From: Aquabacterium sp. A3
GTDB lineage: Bacteria > Pseudomonadota > Gammaproteobacteria > Burkholderiales > Burkholderiaceae_C
Length of the DNA: 64,000 nt
NCBI RefSeq assembly: GCF_038069945.1
Contig: NZ_JBBPEV010000005.1
Location: 189,657-253,656, forward strand
Direction: 5' to 3'
The translations under genes and the position numbers were made by a program. A model generated the notes under the pieces. That model had not been told where the DNA came from. It was given only the letters and a program-made list of their open reading frames with translations, and searched no databases. Of this stretch, positions 36,005-44,398 are shown piece by piece; positions within the stretch are counted from its first letter, which is position 1; every line of letters begins with the position of its first letter.

Positions 36005-36901
36005 TTAACGTCCCAGATAAACCTCAACGACCTTGTCGTTGGCCTGCACCTCGGCCAGCGTGCCTTCGGCCAGCACCGAGCCCTCATGCAGCACGGTCAC
36101 CTTCTTCTTGCCGGCCGTGGGGCCTTGCGTGGTCAGCTCGTGGATGAACTTCATGTCGTGCTCAACGACGACCAGCGAGTGCTTGCCCTCCAGCGAGAGG
36201 AACAACTCGGCCGTGCGCTCGGTTTCTTCATCTGTCATGCCCGCCACGGGTTCGTCCAGCAGCAAGAGCTTGGGGTCTTGCATGAGCAACATGCCGATCT
36301 CCAGCCACTGCTTTTGCCCGTGCGAGAGCAAGCCGGCCGTGCGCTGGGCCTGGTCTTTCAGGTGGATGAGCTGCAGCATGGCGGCGATGCGGTCGAGCTG
36401 TTCGCCACTGAGTTTGAAAAACACCGAGGCACGCGCCCGACGGTCGGCCTTGAGCGCCAGCTCCAGGTTCTCGAACACGCTCAGGTGCTCGAACACGGTG
36501 GGCTTTTGAAACTTGCGGCCGATGCCGATCTGCGCGATCTCGTTTTCGCGCATTTTCAGCAGGTCGATGGTTGACCCAAAAAACGCCGTGCCGGTGTCCG
36601 GCCTCGTTTTGCCGGTGATCACATCCATCATCGTGGTCTTGCCCGCACCATTGGGGCCGATGATGCAACGCATCTCACCCACCGAGATGTCCAGGCTGAG
36701 CTTGTTCAAGGCCTTGAAGCCGTCAAAGCTGACCTCGATGTCCTCCAGGTACAGGATCGAGCCGTGGGCCACATCCAGCTGGCCGGGCTCCACCACACGG
36801 CTGTAGCTGGCCTCGCGCCCGCCAGATTCTCCGGCATTGGTGGGAGCTTGATAGGCGCGCGACAGGGTCTTGGCGCCTTCTTCCATCAGATCGGGCGTCA
36901 T
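36005..36901 (-). CDS. urtD: Urea ABC transporter ATP-binding protein UrtD
   Basis: 298 residues from ATG 36901, which overlaps the urtC stop as ATGA. An N-terminal extension of about 55 residues precedes the ABC domain (LYLEDIEVSFDGFKALNKLSL). Walker A is GPNGAGKTTMMDVITGKTRPD, the signature is LLSHGQKQWLEIGMLL (SHGQ form usual in UrtD), and Walker B is LLLLDEPVAGMTDEE. The SHGQKQWLE motif separates UrtD from LivG. It functions with UrtE as the ATPase pair for urea import. Confidence 0.95.
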   Translation of the reverse strand: MTPDLMEEGAKTLSRAYQAPTNAGESGGREASYSRVVEPGQLDVAHGSILYLEDIEVSFDGFKALNKLSLDISVGEMRCIIGPNGAGKTTMMDVITGKTRPDTGTAFFGSTIDLLKMRENEIAQIGIGRKFQKPTVFEHLSVFENLELALKADRRARASVFFKLSGEQLDRIAAMLQLIHLKDQAQRTAGLLSHGQKQWLEIGMLLMQDPKLLLLDEPVAGMTDEETERTAELFLSLEGKHSLVVVEHDMKFIHELTTQGPTAGKKKVTVLHEGSVLAEGTLAEVQANDKVVEVYLGR

Positions 36902-38028
36902 GCCTTCACCTCCGCCTTCTTGTTGAACAGTTTCTTCACGCCGCCGACGATGCCATCGGGCAGGAACAGCGTCACCAGCACGAACAGCAGGCCCAGGAAG
37001 TACAGCCAGTACTCCGGAAAGGCCACCGTGAACCAGCTCTTGGCCCCGTTGACAAAGAAGGCGCCGATGATGGGGCCGATCAGCGTGGCGCGACCGCCCA
37101 CCGCCGTCCAGATGGCCATCTCGATCGAGGCCGCGGGCGACATCTCGCTGGGGTTGATGATGCCCACCTGGGGCACATACAGGGCCCCGGCGATGGCGCA
37201 CATCACGGCCGACAGCGTCCAGATCGCCAGCTTGTAGGCCAGGGGGTTGTAGCCGCAGAACATGACGCGGTTTTCGGCATCACGGATGGCCTGCAGCACC
37301 CGACCGAACTTGGTGTTCACCAGCCAGCGGGCCATCAGGTAGAAGCCGATCAGCGTGAGCCCCGTGATGATGAACAGCACCATGCGGGTGGACGGCTGGG
37401 CGATGGTGATGCCCAGGATGCGCTTGAAGTCGGTGAAGCCGTTGTTGCCGCCAAAGCCGGTTTCATTGCGGAAGAACAGCAACATGGCCGCGAAGGTGAG
37501 CGCCTGGGTGATGATGGAGAAGTACACCCCCTTGATGCGCGAGCGGAAGGCAAAGAAGCCGAAGATGAAGGCCAACAGGCCCGGCACCAGCACCACCAGG
37601 ATCATCTGCCCGATGAAGGAGTCGCTGAACGTCCAGTGCCAGGGCACTTCTTTCCAGTCCAGAAACACCATGAAATCGGGCAACTCGGAGCCGTAGCTGC
37701 CATCGGTGCCGATCTGGCGCATCAGGTACATGCCCATGCCATAACCGCCCAGGGCGAAGAACAGCCCATGCCCCAGCGACAGGATGCCGGTGTAGCCCCA
37801 GATCAGGTCCATGGCCAGCGCGCAGATGGCGTAGCACATGATCTTGCCGATCAGCGCCAGCATGTAGTCGGACAGGTGGAAGGCCGAGCCCTCGGGCACC
37901 AACAGGTTGAGCACGGGGGCCAGCACCACCACGCTGATGATGGCCGCCATGAGGGCGGTCCAGCCGGTCGGGCCCAGCAGAAGCCCGCTTTGGGGCTTGA
38001 GCAAGACAGAAGAGGTGATTGAACTCAT
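36898..38028 (-). CDS. urtC: Urea ABC transporter permease UrtC
   Basis: 376 residues from ATG 38028, which has AGGA eight bases upstream; an in-frame ATG 15 bases further out lacks this. Ten or so membrane segments fit the LivM-like permease family. Family motifs include DLIWGYTGILSLGHGLFFALGGYGMGMYLM and the C-terminal GALYVPQVGIINPSEMSPAASIEM. It forms the membrane channel with UrtB. The gap to urtB is only 28 bases. Confidence 0.94.
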   Translation of the reverse strand: MSSITSSVLLKPQSGLLLGPTGWTALMAAIISVVVLAPVLNLLVPEGSAFHLSDYMLALIGKIMCYAICALAMDLIWGYTGILSLGHGLFFALGGYGMGMYLMRQIGTDGSYGSELPDFMVFLDWKEVPWHWTFSDSFIGQMILVVLVPGLLAFIFGFFAFRSRIKGVYFSIITQALTFAAMLLFFRNETGFGGNNGFTDFKRILGITIAQPSTRMVLFIITGLTLIGFYLMARWLVNTKFGRVLQAIRDAENRVMFCGYNPLAYKLAIWTLSAVMCAIAGALYVPQVGIINPSEMSPAASIEMAIWTAVGGRATLIGPIIGAFFVNGAKSWFTVAFPEYWLYFLGLLFVLVTLFLPDGIVGGVKKLFNKKAEVKA

Positions 38029-38056
38029 GGTGTGATTCCTCAAGCGTATCGGGGGG

Positions 38057-39688
38057 TCATGCCTCGCGGCCCTTGAAGGCGAACAGCCCTTGGGGTCGCT
38101 TCTGGATGAAGATCACCACCATGATCAGCACCATGATCTTGGCCAGCACGGCGCCCGACCATCCTTCCAGGAACTTGTTGATCATCCCCAGGCCCAGCGC
38201 GGCGTAGACCGTGCCGGCCAACTGCCCCACCCCGCCGGTGACCACCACCATGAACGAGTCGACGATGTAGGCTTGGCCGAGGTCTGGCCCCACATTACCC
38301 ACCTGCGACAAGGCGCACCCTGCCAGCCCGGCGATGCCGGCGCCCAGCGAAAACGCCAGGGTGTCGATGCGCGCCGTGTTGACGCCCATGCACGAGGCCA
38401 TGGCGCGGTTTTGCGTCACGCCGCGCACGAACAGGCCCAATCGGGTGCGGGCGATGAGCAGGGACACGCCCACCAGCACCAGCACCGCAAACGCGATGAT
38501 GGCCAGGCGGTTATAGGGCAAGGTGAGGTTGCTGAGCACGTCCATGCCGCCAGACAACCAGCTGGGGTTCTCGACCTGCACGTTCTGTGCGCCGAAGATG
38601 GTGCGCACCAGCTGCATCAGGATGAGGCTGATGCCCCACGAGGCAAGCAGCGTTTCCAGCGGCCGACCGTAGAGGAAGCGAAACACACTGCGCTCCAGGA
38701 TGGCCCCCACGATGGCCGCGGCCATGAAGGAGGCCGGCACGGCCAGCCAGATGTAGTAATCAAACGCGCCAGGCAGGTACTGCCGAAACAGGTTTTGCAC
38801 CACGAAGGTGGCGTAAGCGCCGATCATGATCAGCTCGCCATGGGCCATGTTGATCACGCCCATGAGGCCGTAGGTGATGGCCAGACCGAGGGCGGCCAGC
38901 AACAAGATCGACCCCAGGCTGATGCCGGTGAAGATCACGCCGGCGTGTTCACCCCAGGCCAGGGTGCGGTTGACCTGTTTGAGCGAGTCTTCCAGCGCGG
39001 CCATCACGGCCGGGTCGGTTTCTTCCTCGGGCTGCATGCGCTCCATCAACAGGGCACGCACCTCGGGGCTGCCCTTGCCGGCCAGCAGACTGGCGGCCTC
39101 GATGCGCCGAGCGGGGTCTTTGGCACGCAACAGGATCTTGGCCTGCACGGTTTCCAGCTGCTTGCGCAAGGCAGGCACGGTTTCCTGGGCCAGGGCCTGC
39201 TCCACCGCAGGCAGTTTGGATTCATCCGGTGCCTCGGCCACCGCATCGATGGCGGACTCGCGCTCGTCGGCATCGTCGCTGAGCAATTTGGGCAGGGCCA
39301 GCACGGCCTCCAGCTCGCCACTCATGCGGCTGTTGTTGACCACATCTTCTGCCGCCTCGGGCAGCGGCATCACCTCACCCGTGATGGCATGGCGGGCGGT
39401 TTCGCCGTCGTAGATCAGCACGGTCTCACCCGCAACCTTCACCTGATCGGCCAACAGGGCTTCGATCAGCGCGGGCAAGGCCGGGTCATTGCGTGGCGTG
39501 AGCGCCTGCAGCGCGGCGATGCGCTCGTCGTTGTCGCCTGCCGAGATGGACAGGGCCTCGGGCATGGTGAGCGCATGCGCCCCGGACGTCAGCATCAACA
39601 CCACCAGGCCGCACACGCTGGCGGCCTGCCTCAAAGAACCCCACACACGGTGTGGCGCATGGCTGACATCAATTGATTTCACAGGCAT
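38057..39688 (-). CDS. urtB: Urea ABC transporter permease UrtB
   Basis: 543 residues from ATG 39688, preceded by AGGA; ATGs at 39718 and 39706 are in frame but unsupported. The N-terminal third is a secreted-looking extension (signal-like CGLVVLMLTSGAHAL, then helical repeats with alternating leucine and alanine). The LivH-like permease follows from about residue 250 (GLAITYGLMGVINMAHGELIMIGAY). Such long UrtB proteins are usual in proteobacteria. It follows two tandem hairpins after urtA, which should lower its expression relative to the binding protein. Confidence 0.93.
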   Translation of the reverse strand: MPVKSIDVSHAPHRVWGSLRQAASVCGLVVLMLTSGAHALTMPEALSISAGDNDERIAALQALTPRNDPALPALIEALLADQVKVAGETVLIYDGETARHAITGEVMPLPEAAEDVVNNSRMSGELEAVLALPKLLSDDADERESAIDAVAEAPDESKLPAVEQALAQETVPALRKQLETVQAKILLRAKDPARRIEAASLLAGKGSPEVRALLMERMQPEEETDPAVMAALEDSLKQVNRTLAWGEHAGVIFTGISLGSILLLAALGLAITYGLMGVINMAHGELIMIGAYATFVVQNLFRQYLPGAFDYYIWLAVPASFMAAAIVGAILERSVFRFLYGRPLETLLASWGISLILMQLVRTIFGAQNVQVENPSWLSGGMDVLSNLTLPYNRLAIIAFAVLVLVGVSLLIARTRLGLFVRGVTQNRAMASCMGVNTARIDTLAFSLGAGIAGLAGCALSQVGNVGPDLGQAYIVDSFMVVVTGGVGQLAGTVYAALGLGMINKFLEGWSGAVLAKIMVLIMVVIFIQKRPQGLFAFKGREA

Positions 39689-39716
39689 GTCCTGTCTTTC
39701 ACTCATCTTGCAGCTC

Positions 39717-39753
39717 AAAAAAATAGCCCCCTGGGGTCACCCCCAGCGGGGCT
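39717..39753 (-). terminator. Second urtA-urtB intergenic terminator
   Basis: On the minus strand the stem AGCCCC-G-CTGGGG / CCCCAG-GGGGCT (39725-39753, four-base loop) is followed by A then seven T residues (39717-39723). This is a strong intrinsic terminator inside the urt operon, 29 bases before the urtB start. Partial readthrough would give more UrtA than permease. Confidence 0.87.
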
Positions 39754-39767
39754 GAACGCTCTGCAAC

Positions 39768-39830
39768 AAAAATTCATCCGGCTGGGGCCGCTGCCCCACG
39801 ACATGGGGGCAGCGGTGGTGGCCCGGATGA
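39768..39830 (-). terminator. First urtA-urtB intergenic hairpin
   Basis: Nested stems: outer TCATCCGG (39774-39781) with CCGGATGA (39823-39830), inner CCGCTGCCCC (39788-39797) with GGGGCAGCGG (39806-39815). On the minus strand it is followed by AATTTTTG. It begins 17 bases after the urtA stop. It may act as a terminator and as a 3' stabiliser of urtA mRNA. Confidence 0.75.
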
Positions 39831-39847
39831 GGCCACCGCTGAAAGAC

Positions 39848-41125
39848 TCACTTGACTTCAGGCTCGTCTTTCTTCTTGTCGTTGCCAGGGATGTAGGGGC
39901 TCCAGGGCTGGGCCTTGATCGGGCCCGGGGTCTTCCACACCACCTTGAACTGACCGTCGGCCTTGATCTCGCCGATGAAGACGGGCTTGTGCAGGTGGTG
40001 GTTCTTCTCGTCCATCTTGGACATGAAACCGCCCGGGGCCTTGAAGGTCTGACCCGCCATGGCCTTGATCACGGCGTCCACATCGGTGGTCTTGGCCTTG
40101 GTGACGGCCTGCGCCCACATGTTGATGCCGATGTAGGTGGCTTCCATCGGGTCGTTGGTCAGCGGCTTGTCCTTGTGGCCAGGGATGTTCTTGGCCTTGG
40201 CGTAGTCGCTCCACTTCTTGATGAAGGCGTCGTTGGTCGGGTTCTTGATCGACATGAAGTAGTTCCATGCGGCCAGGTGGCCCACCAGCGGCTTGGTGTC
40301 CACACCGCGCAGTTCTTCTTCACCCACCGAGAAGGCCACCACGGGCACGTCCTTGGCCTTCAGGCCCTGGTTGCCCAGTTCCTTGTAGAAGGGCACGTTG
40401 GAGTCGCCGTTGATGGTCGAGATCACGGCCGTCTTTTTGCCTTCAGACGCGAACTTCTTGATCTTGGCGATGATGGTTTGATAGTCAGAGTGGCCGAAGG
40501 GGGTGTACTCCTCCATGATGTCGGCCTCGGCCACGCCCTTGCTCTTCAGGAAGGCGCGCAGGATTTTGTTGGTGGTGCGGGGGTAGACGTAGTCGGTGCC
40601 CAGCAGCACGAAGCGCTTGGCCGAACCACCGTCCTTGCTCATCAGGTATTCCACAGCGGGAATGGCTTGCTGGTTGGGGGCGGCACCGGTGTAGAACACG
40701 TTCTTCTCGAGCTCTTCACCTTCGTACTGCACGGGGTAGAACAGCAGGCCGTTGTTCTCCTTGAACACGGGCAGCACCGACTTGCGGGACACCGAGGTCC
40801 AGCAACCGAAGACCACATCGACCTTGTCCTGGGTCAGCAGTTGCTTGGCCTTTTCGGCAAACAGGGGCCAGTTGGAGGCCGGATCCACCACCACGGGCTC
40901 GAGCTTCTTGCCCAGCAGGCCGCCCTTGGCGTTGATCTCGTCGATGGCCATCAGGACGGTGTCCTTGAGCACGGTTTCCGAGATGGCCATGGTGCCGGAC
41001 AGCGAGTGCAGCACGCCGACCTTGATGGTGTCGGCGGCGATAGCCATGGAGCTGAAGGCCAGACCGGCGACGCCCAGGGCGACGGCGGACAGGGATTGAA
41101 CGGCACTGCGACGGGTGAGTTTCAT
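39848..41125 (-). CDS. urtA: Urea ABC transporter substrate-binding protein UrtA
   Basis: 425 residues from ATG 41125, with CAGGAG upstream. A signal peptide, possibly Tat-type (MKLTRRSAVQSLSAVALGVAGL, ending at SSMAIAA), precedes a periplasmic-binding protein of the Leu/Ile/Val-urea group. DTIKVGVLHSLSGTMAISE, VDVVFGCWTSVSRKSVLPVF and GTDYVYPRTTNKILR are the UrtA/FmdD family motifs. It binds urea or short amides and delivers them to UrtBC. It heads the operon; a perfect palindrome lies upstream at 41199-41216. Confidence 0.96.
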   Translation of the reverse strand: MKLTRRSAVQSLSAVALGVAGLAFSSMAIAADTIKVGVLHSLSGTMAISETVLKDTVLMAIDEINAKGGLLGKKLEPVVVDPASNWPLFAEKAKQLLTQDKVDVVFGCWTSVSRKSVLPVFKENNGLLFYPVQYEGEELEKNVFYTGAAPNQQAIPAVEYLMSKDGGSAKRFVLLGTDYVYPRTTNKILRAFLKSKGVAEADIMEEYTPFGHSDYQTIIAKIKKFASEGKKTAVISTINGDSNVPFYKELGNQGLKAKDVPVVAFSVGEEELRGVDTKPLVGHLAAWNYFMSIKNPTNDAFIKKWSDYAKAKNIPGHKDKPLTNDPMEATYIGINMWAQAVTKAKTTDVDAVIKAMAGQTFKAPGGFMSKMDEKNHHLHKPVFIGEIKADGQFKVVWKTPGPIKAQPWSPYIPGNDKKKDEPEVK

Positions 41126-41198
41126 GGGTGAGCGCTCCTGGTAAGCGTGGGTTGTTGAATCAGTGAACCCAGTGTGCCCAGGGGCCCCAAAACGAGGA

Positions 41199-41216
41199 AT
41201 ACGCCACATGGCGTAT
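41199..41216. promoter_or_regulatory. 18-bp perfect palindrome upstream of urtA
   Basis: ATACGCCACATGGCGTAT is an 8-2-8 inverted repeat. The inner heptamers TACGCCA and TGGCGTA are in the 7-2-7 layout used by NarL/LuxR-type response regulators. It lies 74 bases upstream of the urtA start and 49 bases from the divergent methyltransferase-like gene. A LuxR-type response regulator encoded at 46411-47370 is a candidate ligand (inference). Confidence 0.6.
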
Positions 41217-41264
41217 CGGTGTGTCGCCTGGGCGACGTCATGGCCTAGACTGATGGCGCCAATC

Positions 41265-41999
41265 ATGCCTGATGACATCCACATCCACACCAACCGCCAG
41301 ACCCGCTCGCTGAGCTTGTCGACCACCCTCATCCAGAGCTGCATGCGCCTGGAAGACCCCGACGAGCTGGTGCTGGACTACACCCGCACCATGATGGGCG
41401 CCCTGTTGTTCAACCCCTGCCCGCGGCGGGTGTTGATGATCGGACTGGGCGGCGGCTCCATGCTGAAGTACCTGCACCGCCATGTGCCAGAGGCGTGCGT
41501 GACGGCGGTGGAAATCAGCCAGGGCGTGATCGATTTGCGCGATGAGTTCTGCATCCCCCCCGACAGCGAACGGCTGAGCATCGTTTGTGCAGATGGTGCC
41601 GCCTTCGTGGCCACCCCACCGCAGCGCTACGACCTCATTTTGGTTGACGGGTTTGATGGCGCAGGCATCCCGCCCGACCTCAGCACGCGGCGCTTTTACA
41701 CCCATTGCCGCGAGGCCCTGACGCCCTCGGGCATCCTGGTGTCCAACGTGCAGGCCGCGACCAGCCAGGCGCGCCAGCTCCGAGACCGTCTGAGCAAGGT
41801 GTTTGACGGCCAGAGCATATCGGTGGAGTCCGACGAGGGCGGCAACGAGATCGTCACAGCGGCCAACGACCGCTCCGACCTTGACGCCCTGGCAGCTGAC
41901 TTTGGGGCGCGCTGGGATGCGCTGCCCACTGTGCACCAGACCACGCTGGCCGCCTGCTCCACCCGACTGGAGCGGGCCCTGAGAAAGAGGATTCGATGA
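41265..41999 (+). CDS. Spermidine-synthase-like methyltransferase-fold protein
   Basis: 244 residues from ATG 41265, where family similarity begins. The Rossmann motif VLMIGLGGGSMLKYLHRH near residue 60 and VTAVEISQGVIDLRDEF match the spermidine synthase fold, with YDLILVDGFDGAGIPPDL as the active-site aspartate region. Stand-alone proteins of this type often have no proven polyamine activity. The stop overlaps the NUDIX gene start as ATGA, so the two are coupled. It is divergent from urtA. Confidence 0.8.
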   Translation: MPDDIHIHTNRQTRSLSLSTTLIQSCMRLEDPDELVLDYTRTMMGALLFNPCPRRVLMIGLGGGSMLKYLHRHVPEACVTAVEISQGVIDLRDEFCIPPDSERLSIVCADGAAFVATPPQRYDLILVDGFDGAGIPPDLSTRRFYTHCREALTPSGILVSNVQAATSQARQLRDRLSKVFDGQSISVESDEGGNEIVTAANDRSDLDALAADFGARWDALPTVHQTTLAACSTRLERALRKRIR

Positions 42000-42511
42000 G
42001 GTTCAACTACTGCCCGACCTGTGCCCGCCCCCTGACCTTTCGCGCCCACTCGGGCTCACCTGCGGTGCAACGGCCCAGTTGTGCCGACGAGGCGTGTGGG
42101 TTCATCCACTGGAACAACCCCGTGCCCGTGGTGGCCGCCGTGGTTGAGCACGAAGGCGCTGTGATCCTGGCGCGCAACAGGGCATGGCCGGTGCCGTTTT
42201 ACGCCCTGATCACGGGGTTTCTGGAGCAAAGCGACCCCAGCCCCGAAGAAGCGATTGCCCGGGAAGTCAAGGAAGAGCTGAACCTGGACGCGACCGGCGT
42301 GCACTTCATCGGACATTACCGGTTCGAGCGACAAAACCAGATCATCCTGGCTTATCACGTCTCTGCCACTGGCGTGATTGCGCTGGGGGAGGAGCTGTCG
42401 GACTACAAACGCATCCCCCCAGAAAAGGCGCGCTACTGGCCCGTGGCCACGGGACTGGCCCTGCGGGACTGGCTGATCTCGCGCGGACACGACCCGCAAC
42501 CACTGGCATGA
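41996..42511 (+). CDS. NUDIX hydrolase with N-terminal zinc ribbon
   Basis: 171 residues. Four cysteines (CPTC near residue 6 and CADEAC near residue 29) form a zinc ribbon as in NudC. The NUDIX box is GFLEQSDPSPEEAIAREVKEEL, given here only as its key residues G, E, REVKEEL, and is nearly canonical. The substrate may be NADH-like or another nucleoside diphosphate derivative. It is translationally coupled to the gene before it and convergent with the esterase. Confidence 0.87.
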   Translation: MRFNYCPTCARPLTFRAHSGSPAVQRPSCADEACGFIHWNNPVPVVAAVVEHEGAVILARNRAWPVPFYALITGFLEQSDPSPEEAIAREVKEELNLDATGVHFIGHYRFERQNQIILAYHVSATGVIALGEELSDYKRIPPEKARYWPVATGLALRDWLISRGHDPQPLA

Positions 42512-42519
42512 TCAGCAGC

Positions 42520-44160
42520 TCATCCCAGACCCGCGAGCCGCAAGGCGATGAACAATGACCACGCGCCACACTGGTGCGAGCGCTGGAAGGCCCCCCAGTC
42601 CAGCACCTGGGTTGCCTGTGGGGCCAGGCTCAGCACAGGCTTGCGCCAGCCGCTGTAGCGTGGCCAGACCGGGTCGCCCGCAGCCGCCGCCGTCGTGCTG
42701 CCGGGGTCGCCCACGTGCACAAACCGCTTCCACAGTCGCTGCGTCTGCTGGGACAGCCGCAACTGTTCAGCCGACAGCTTGAGTGGCGCACCGCCAGGAG
42801 GCGTCTGGAACCAGTACAGCAGGTCCGAGGCGTGGAAGGCCCCCTGGTCAATGAAGGGGTCCTCCACAAAGACGGGCGCCTGCCTGTCGGCGAATTCGTA
42901 CATGTACACCGGCACCTGGGCGTGGGCGCGCTGAGCAAGTTCATTGGACTGGCACGCGAAAACATCCGTCCAGACCTGCGAGGCGGCCAGGTTGGGCGCA
43001 CCATACTTGCTGACCGGATAGAGCCAGTCGGTCAACACGGGCTGAAGGGACGCCCCCAGGAAGGCGCGGATCGCCTGCTTGTACTCGGCCTCGGTCATGG
43101 GCGAGCCATCGAGGTCGAAGGACAGCGGGATGAAGCCACGGCCCTCATCAAGCGTGGTGCCCACCATGATCGGCACGCGGTTGAACTCTCCACGCGAAAT
43201 GGCTTTGAGGACGTCTTGCGCAACCACCTCACCGTCCACGAAGTTGGTCCAGGGCACGCCCTGGCGGCCAATGTCTATGTAGCCCGGGGCCGAAGCCAGC
43301 ATCTCCGACACACCGAGTGAGCGCAGGCAGGCCATCTGCCCGTCTCCAGCCGGACAGCCCCAAGTGCTCGCCAGGGCATCCCCTCGCTGCGCGGCCTGGG
43401 CGGCCGTGGGCAAGCCTGGCGCTTCGACCCCGCTGGCGAGGATGACGCGCTGGAACAGCCCAGCCGCGCTCGGCGAGGTCAGGTGCACCGAGGCAGACGT
43501 GGCACCGATCGACTCCCCCACCAAGGTGACGCGTCCGGGATCCCCCCCGAAGGCTGAAATGTTGCGCTGTACCCAGCGCATGGCCGCCTGCTGATCTTGC
43601 AGCGCAAAGTTGTGCCCGCGCTTCTCTGCCGCCATGCCGCTGGTCCACAACCAGCCCAGGGCGCCCAGGCGGTAGTTGATGGTGACCACGATGGCGTCGG
43701 TGGCCAGCGACAGCCGACTGGCGTCGTACTGCGCGCCAGAACCGAGCACCGTGCCGCCGCCCGGAATCCAGAAGATGACCGGCCTCGGTACACCATCCGC
43801 AGGGTTCGACGGTGGCACGTACACATTGAGGAAGAGACAGTCTTCGCTGTGCGGGCCCGGATCGGCGAAGGGCTCGGGGCGCTGCGGGCACGCGGCCCCG
43901 AAGCGCGAAGCGTCCCGCTCGCCAGACCAGTGGCGAGGCGCCTGCGGAGCAGCCCAGCGCAAGGACCCCACCGGCGGCAGCGCATACGGAACGCCCCGGA
44001 ACTGGTGAACACCATCGATGAGGGCGCCCCTCAAGGTGCCTTCGCTCACCTGCGCTGTGAGGGCCACGTCGGCGGCGGTGGCGGAGGCGGCCACGCCGGC
44101 ACACCACAGTGCCGCCACCCAACTGGCTGCGCGGGTGTATCCCTTGATGACTGTTTTCAT
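42520..44160 (-). CDS. Type B carboxylesterase/lipase
   Basis: 546 residues with a signal peptide (AASWVAALWCAGVAASATA), so it is exported. The alpha/beta-hydrolase fold is clear: VSEGTLRGALIDGVHQFRGVPYA, then SEDCLFLNVYVP, the oxyanion GGG in WIPGGGTVLGS, and the nucleophile elbow GESIGATS. The usual elbow is GESAGG, so the residues after the serine are unusual. A glutamate in TLDEGRGFIP and a late His complete the triad. The natural ester is unknown. Confidence 0.87.
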   Translation of the reverse strand: MKTVIKGYTRAASWVAALWCAGVAASATAADVALTAQVSEGTLRGALIDGVHQFRGVPYALPPVGSLRWAAPQAPRHWSGERDASRFGAACPQRPEPFADPGPHSEDCLFLNVYVPPSNPADGVPRPVIFWIPGGGTVLGSGAQYDASRLSLATDAIVVTINYRLGALGWLWTSGMAAEKRGHNFALQDQQAAMRWVQRNISAFGGDPGRVTLVGESIGATSASVHLTSPSAAGLFQRVILASGVEAPGLPTAAQAAQRGDALASTWGCPAGDGQMACLRSLGVSEMLASAPGYIDIGRQGVPWTNFVDGEVVAQDVLKAISRGEFNRVPIMVGTTLDEGRGFIPLSFDLDGSPMTEAEYKQAIRAFLGASLQPVLTDWLYPVSKYGAPNLAASQVWTDVFACQSNELAQRAHAQVPVYMYEFADRQAPVFVEDPFIDQGAFHASDLLYWFQTPPGGAPLKLSAEQLRLSQQTQRLWKRFVHVGDPGSTTAAAAGDPVWPRYSGWRKPVLSLAPQATQVLDWGAFQRSHQCGAWSLFIALRLAGLG

Positions 44161-44398
44161 GCTCGCTCCTGAATGAGTTGAAGATGCCGCAGGCTAGACC
44201 CGGCCGGCCGCCGTGTGCGACCAATGCGATCAATGGCGGCGTGTGGGCGCCAAACGCCGCTGCGCAGCGCAAGGCGCCGTGGGATCGAATCGCCGAGGTC
44301 AAACCACCGTTGGCGCCAGCCGGTGGACGTTGGCGCGCTCAGGGCGCAACCCGCGTCACGCTGCGCACGGCTGGCGCCGCCTGCGCTAGGCTGCACAC

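Noticed and set aside
36005..37201. Longer urtD reading with 100 extra N-terminal residues
   Set aside because: The extra part is antisense-like arginine/glycine-rich sequence overlapping urtC; the ATG at 36901 overlaps the urtC stop in the usual coupled way.
38090..39676. 528-codon plus-strand frame opposite urtB
   Set aside because: Antisense shadow of urtB, with no recognisable motif.
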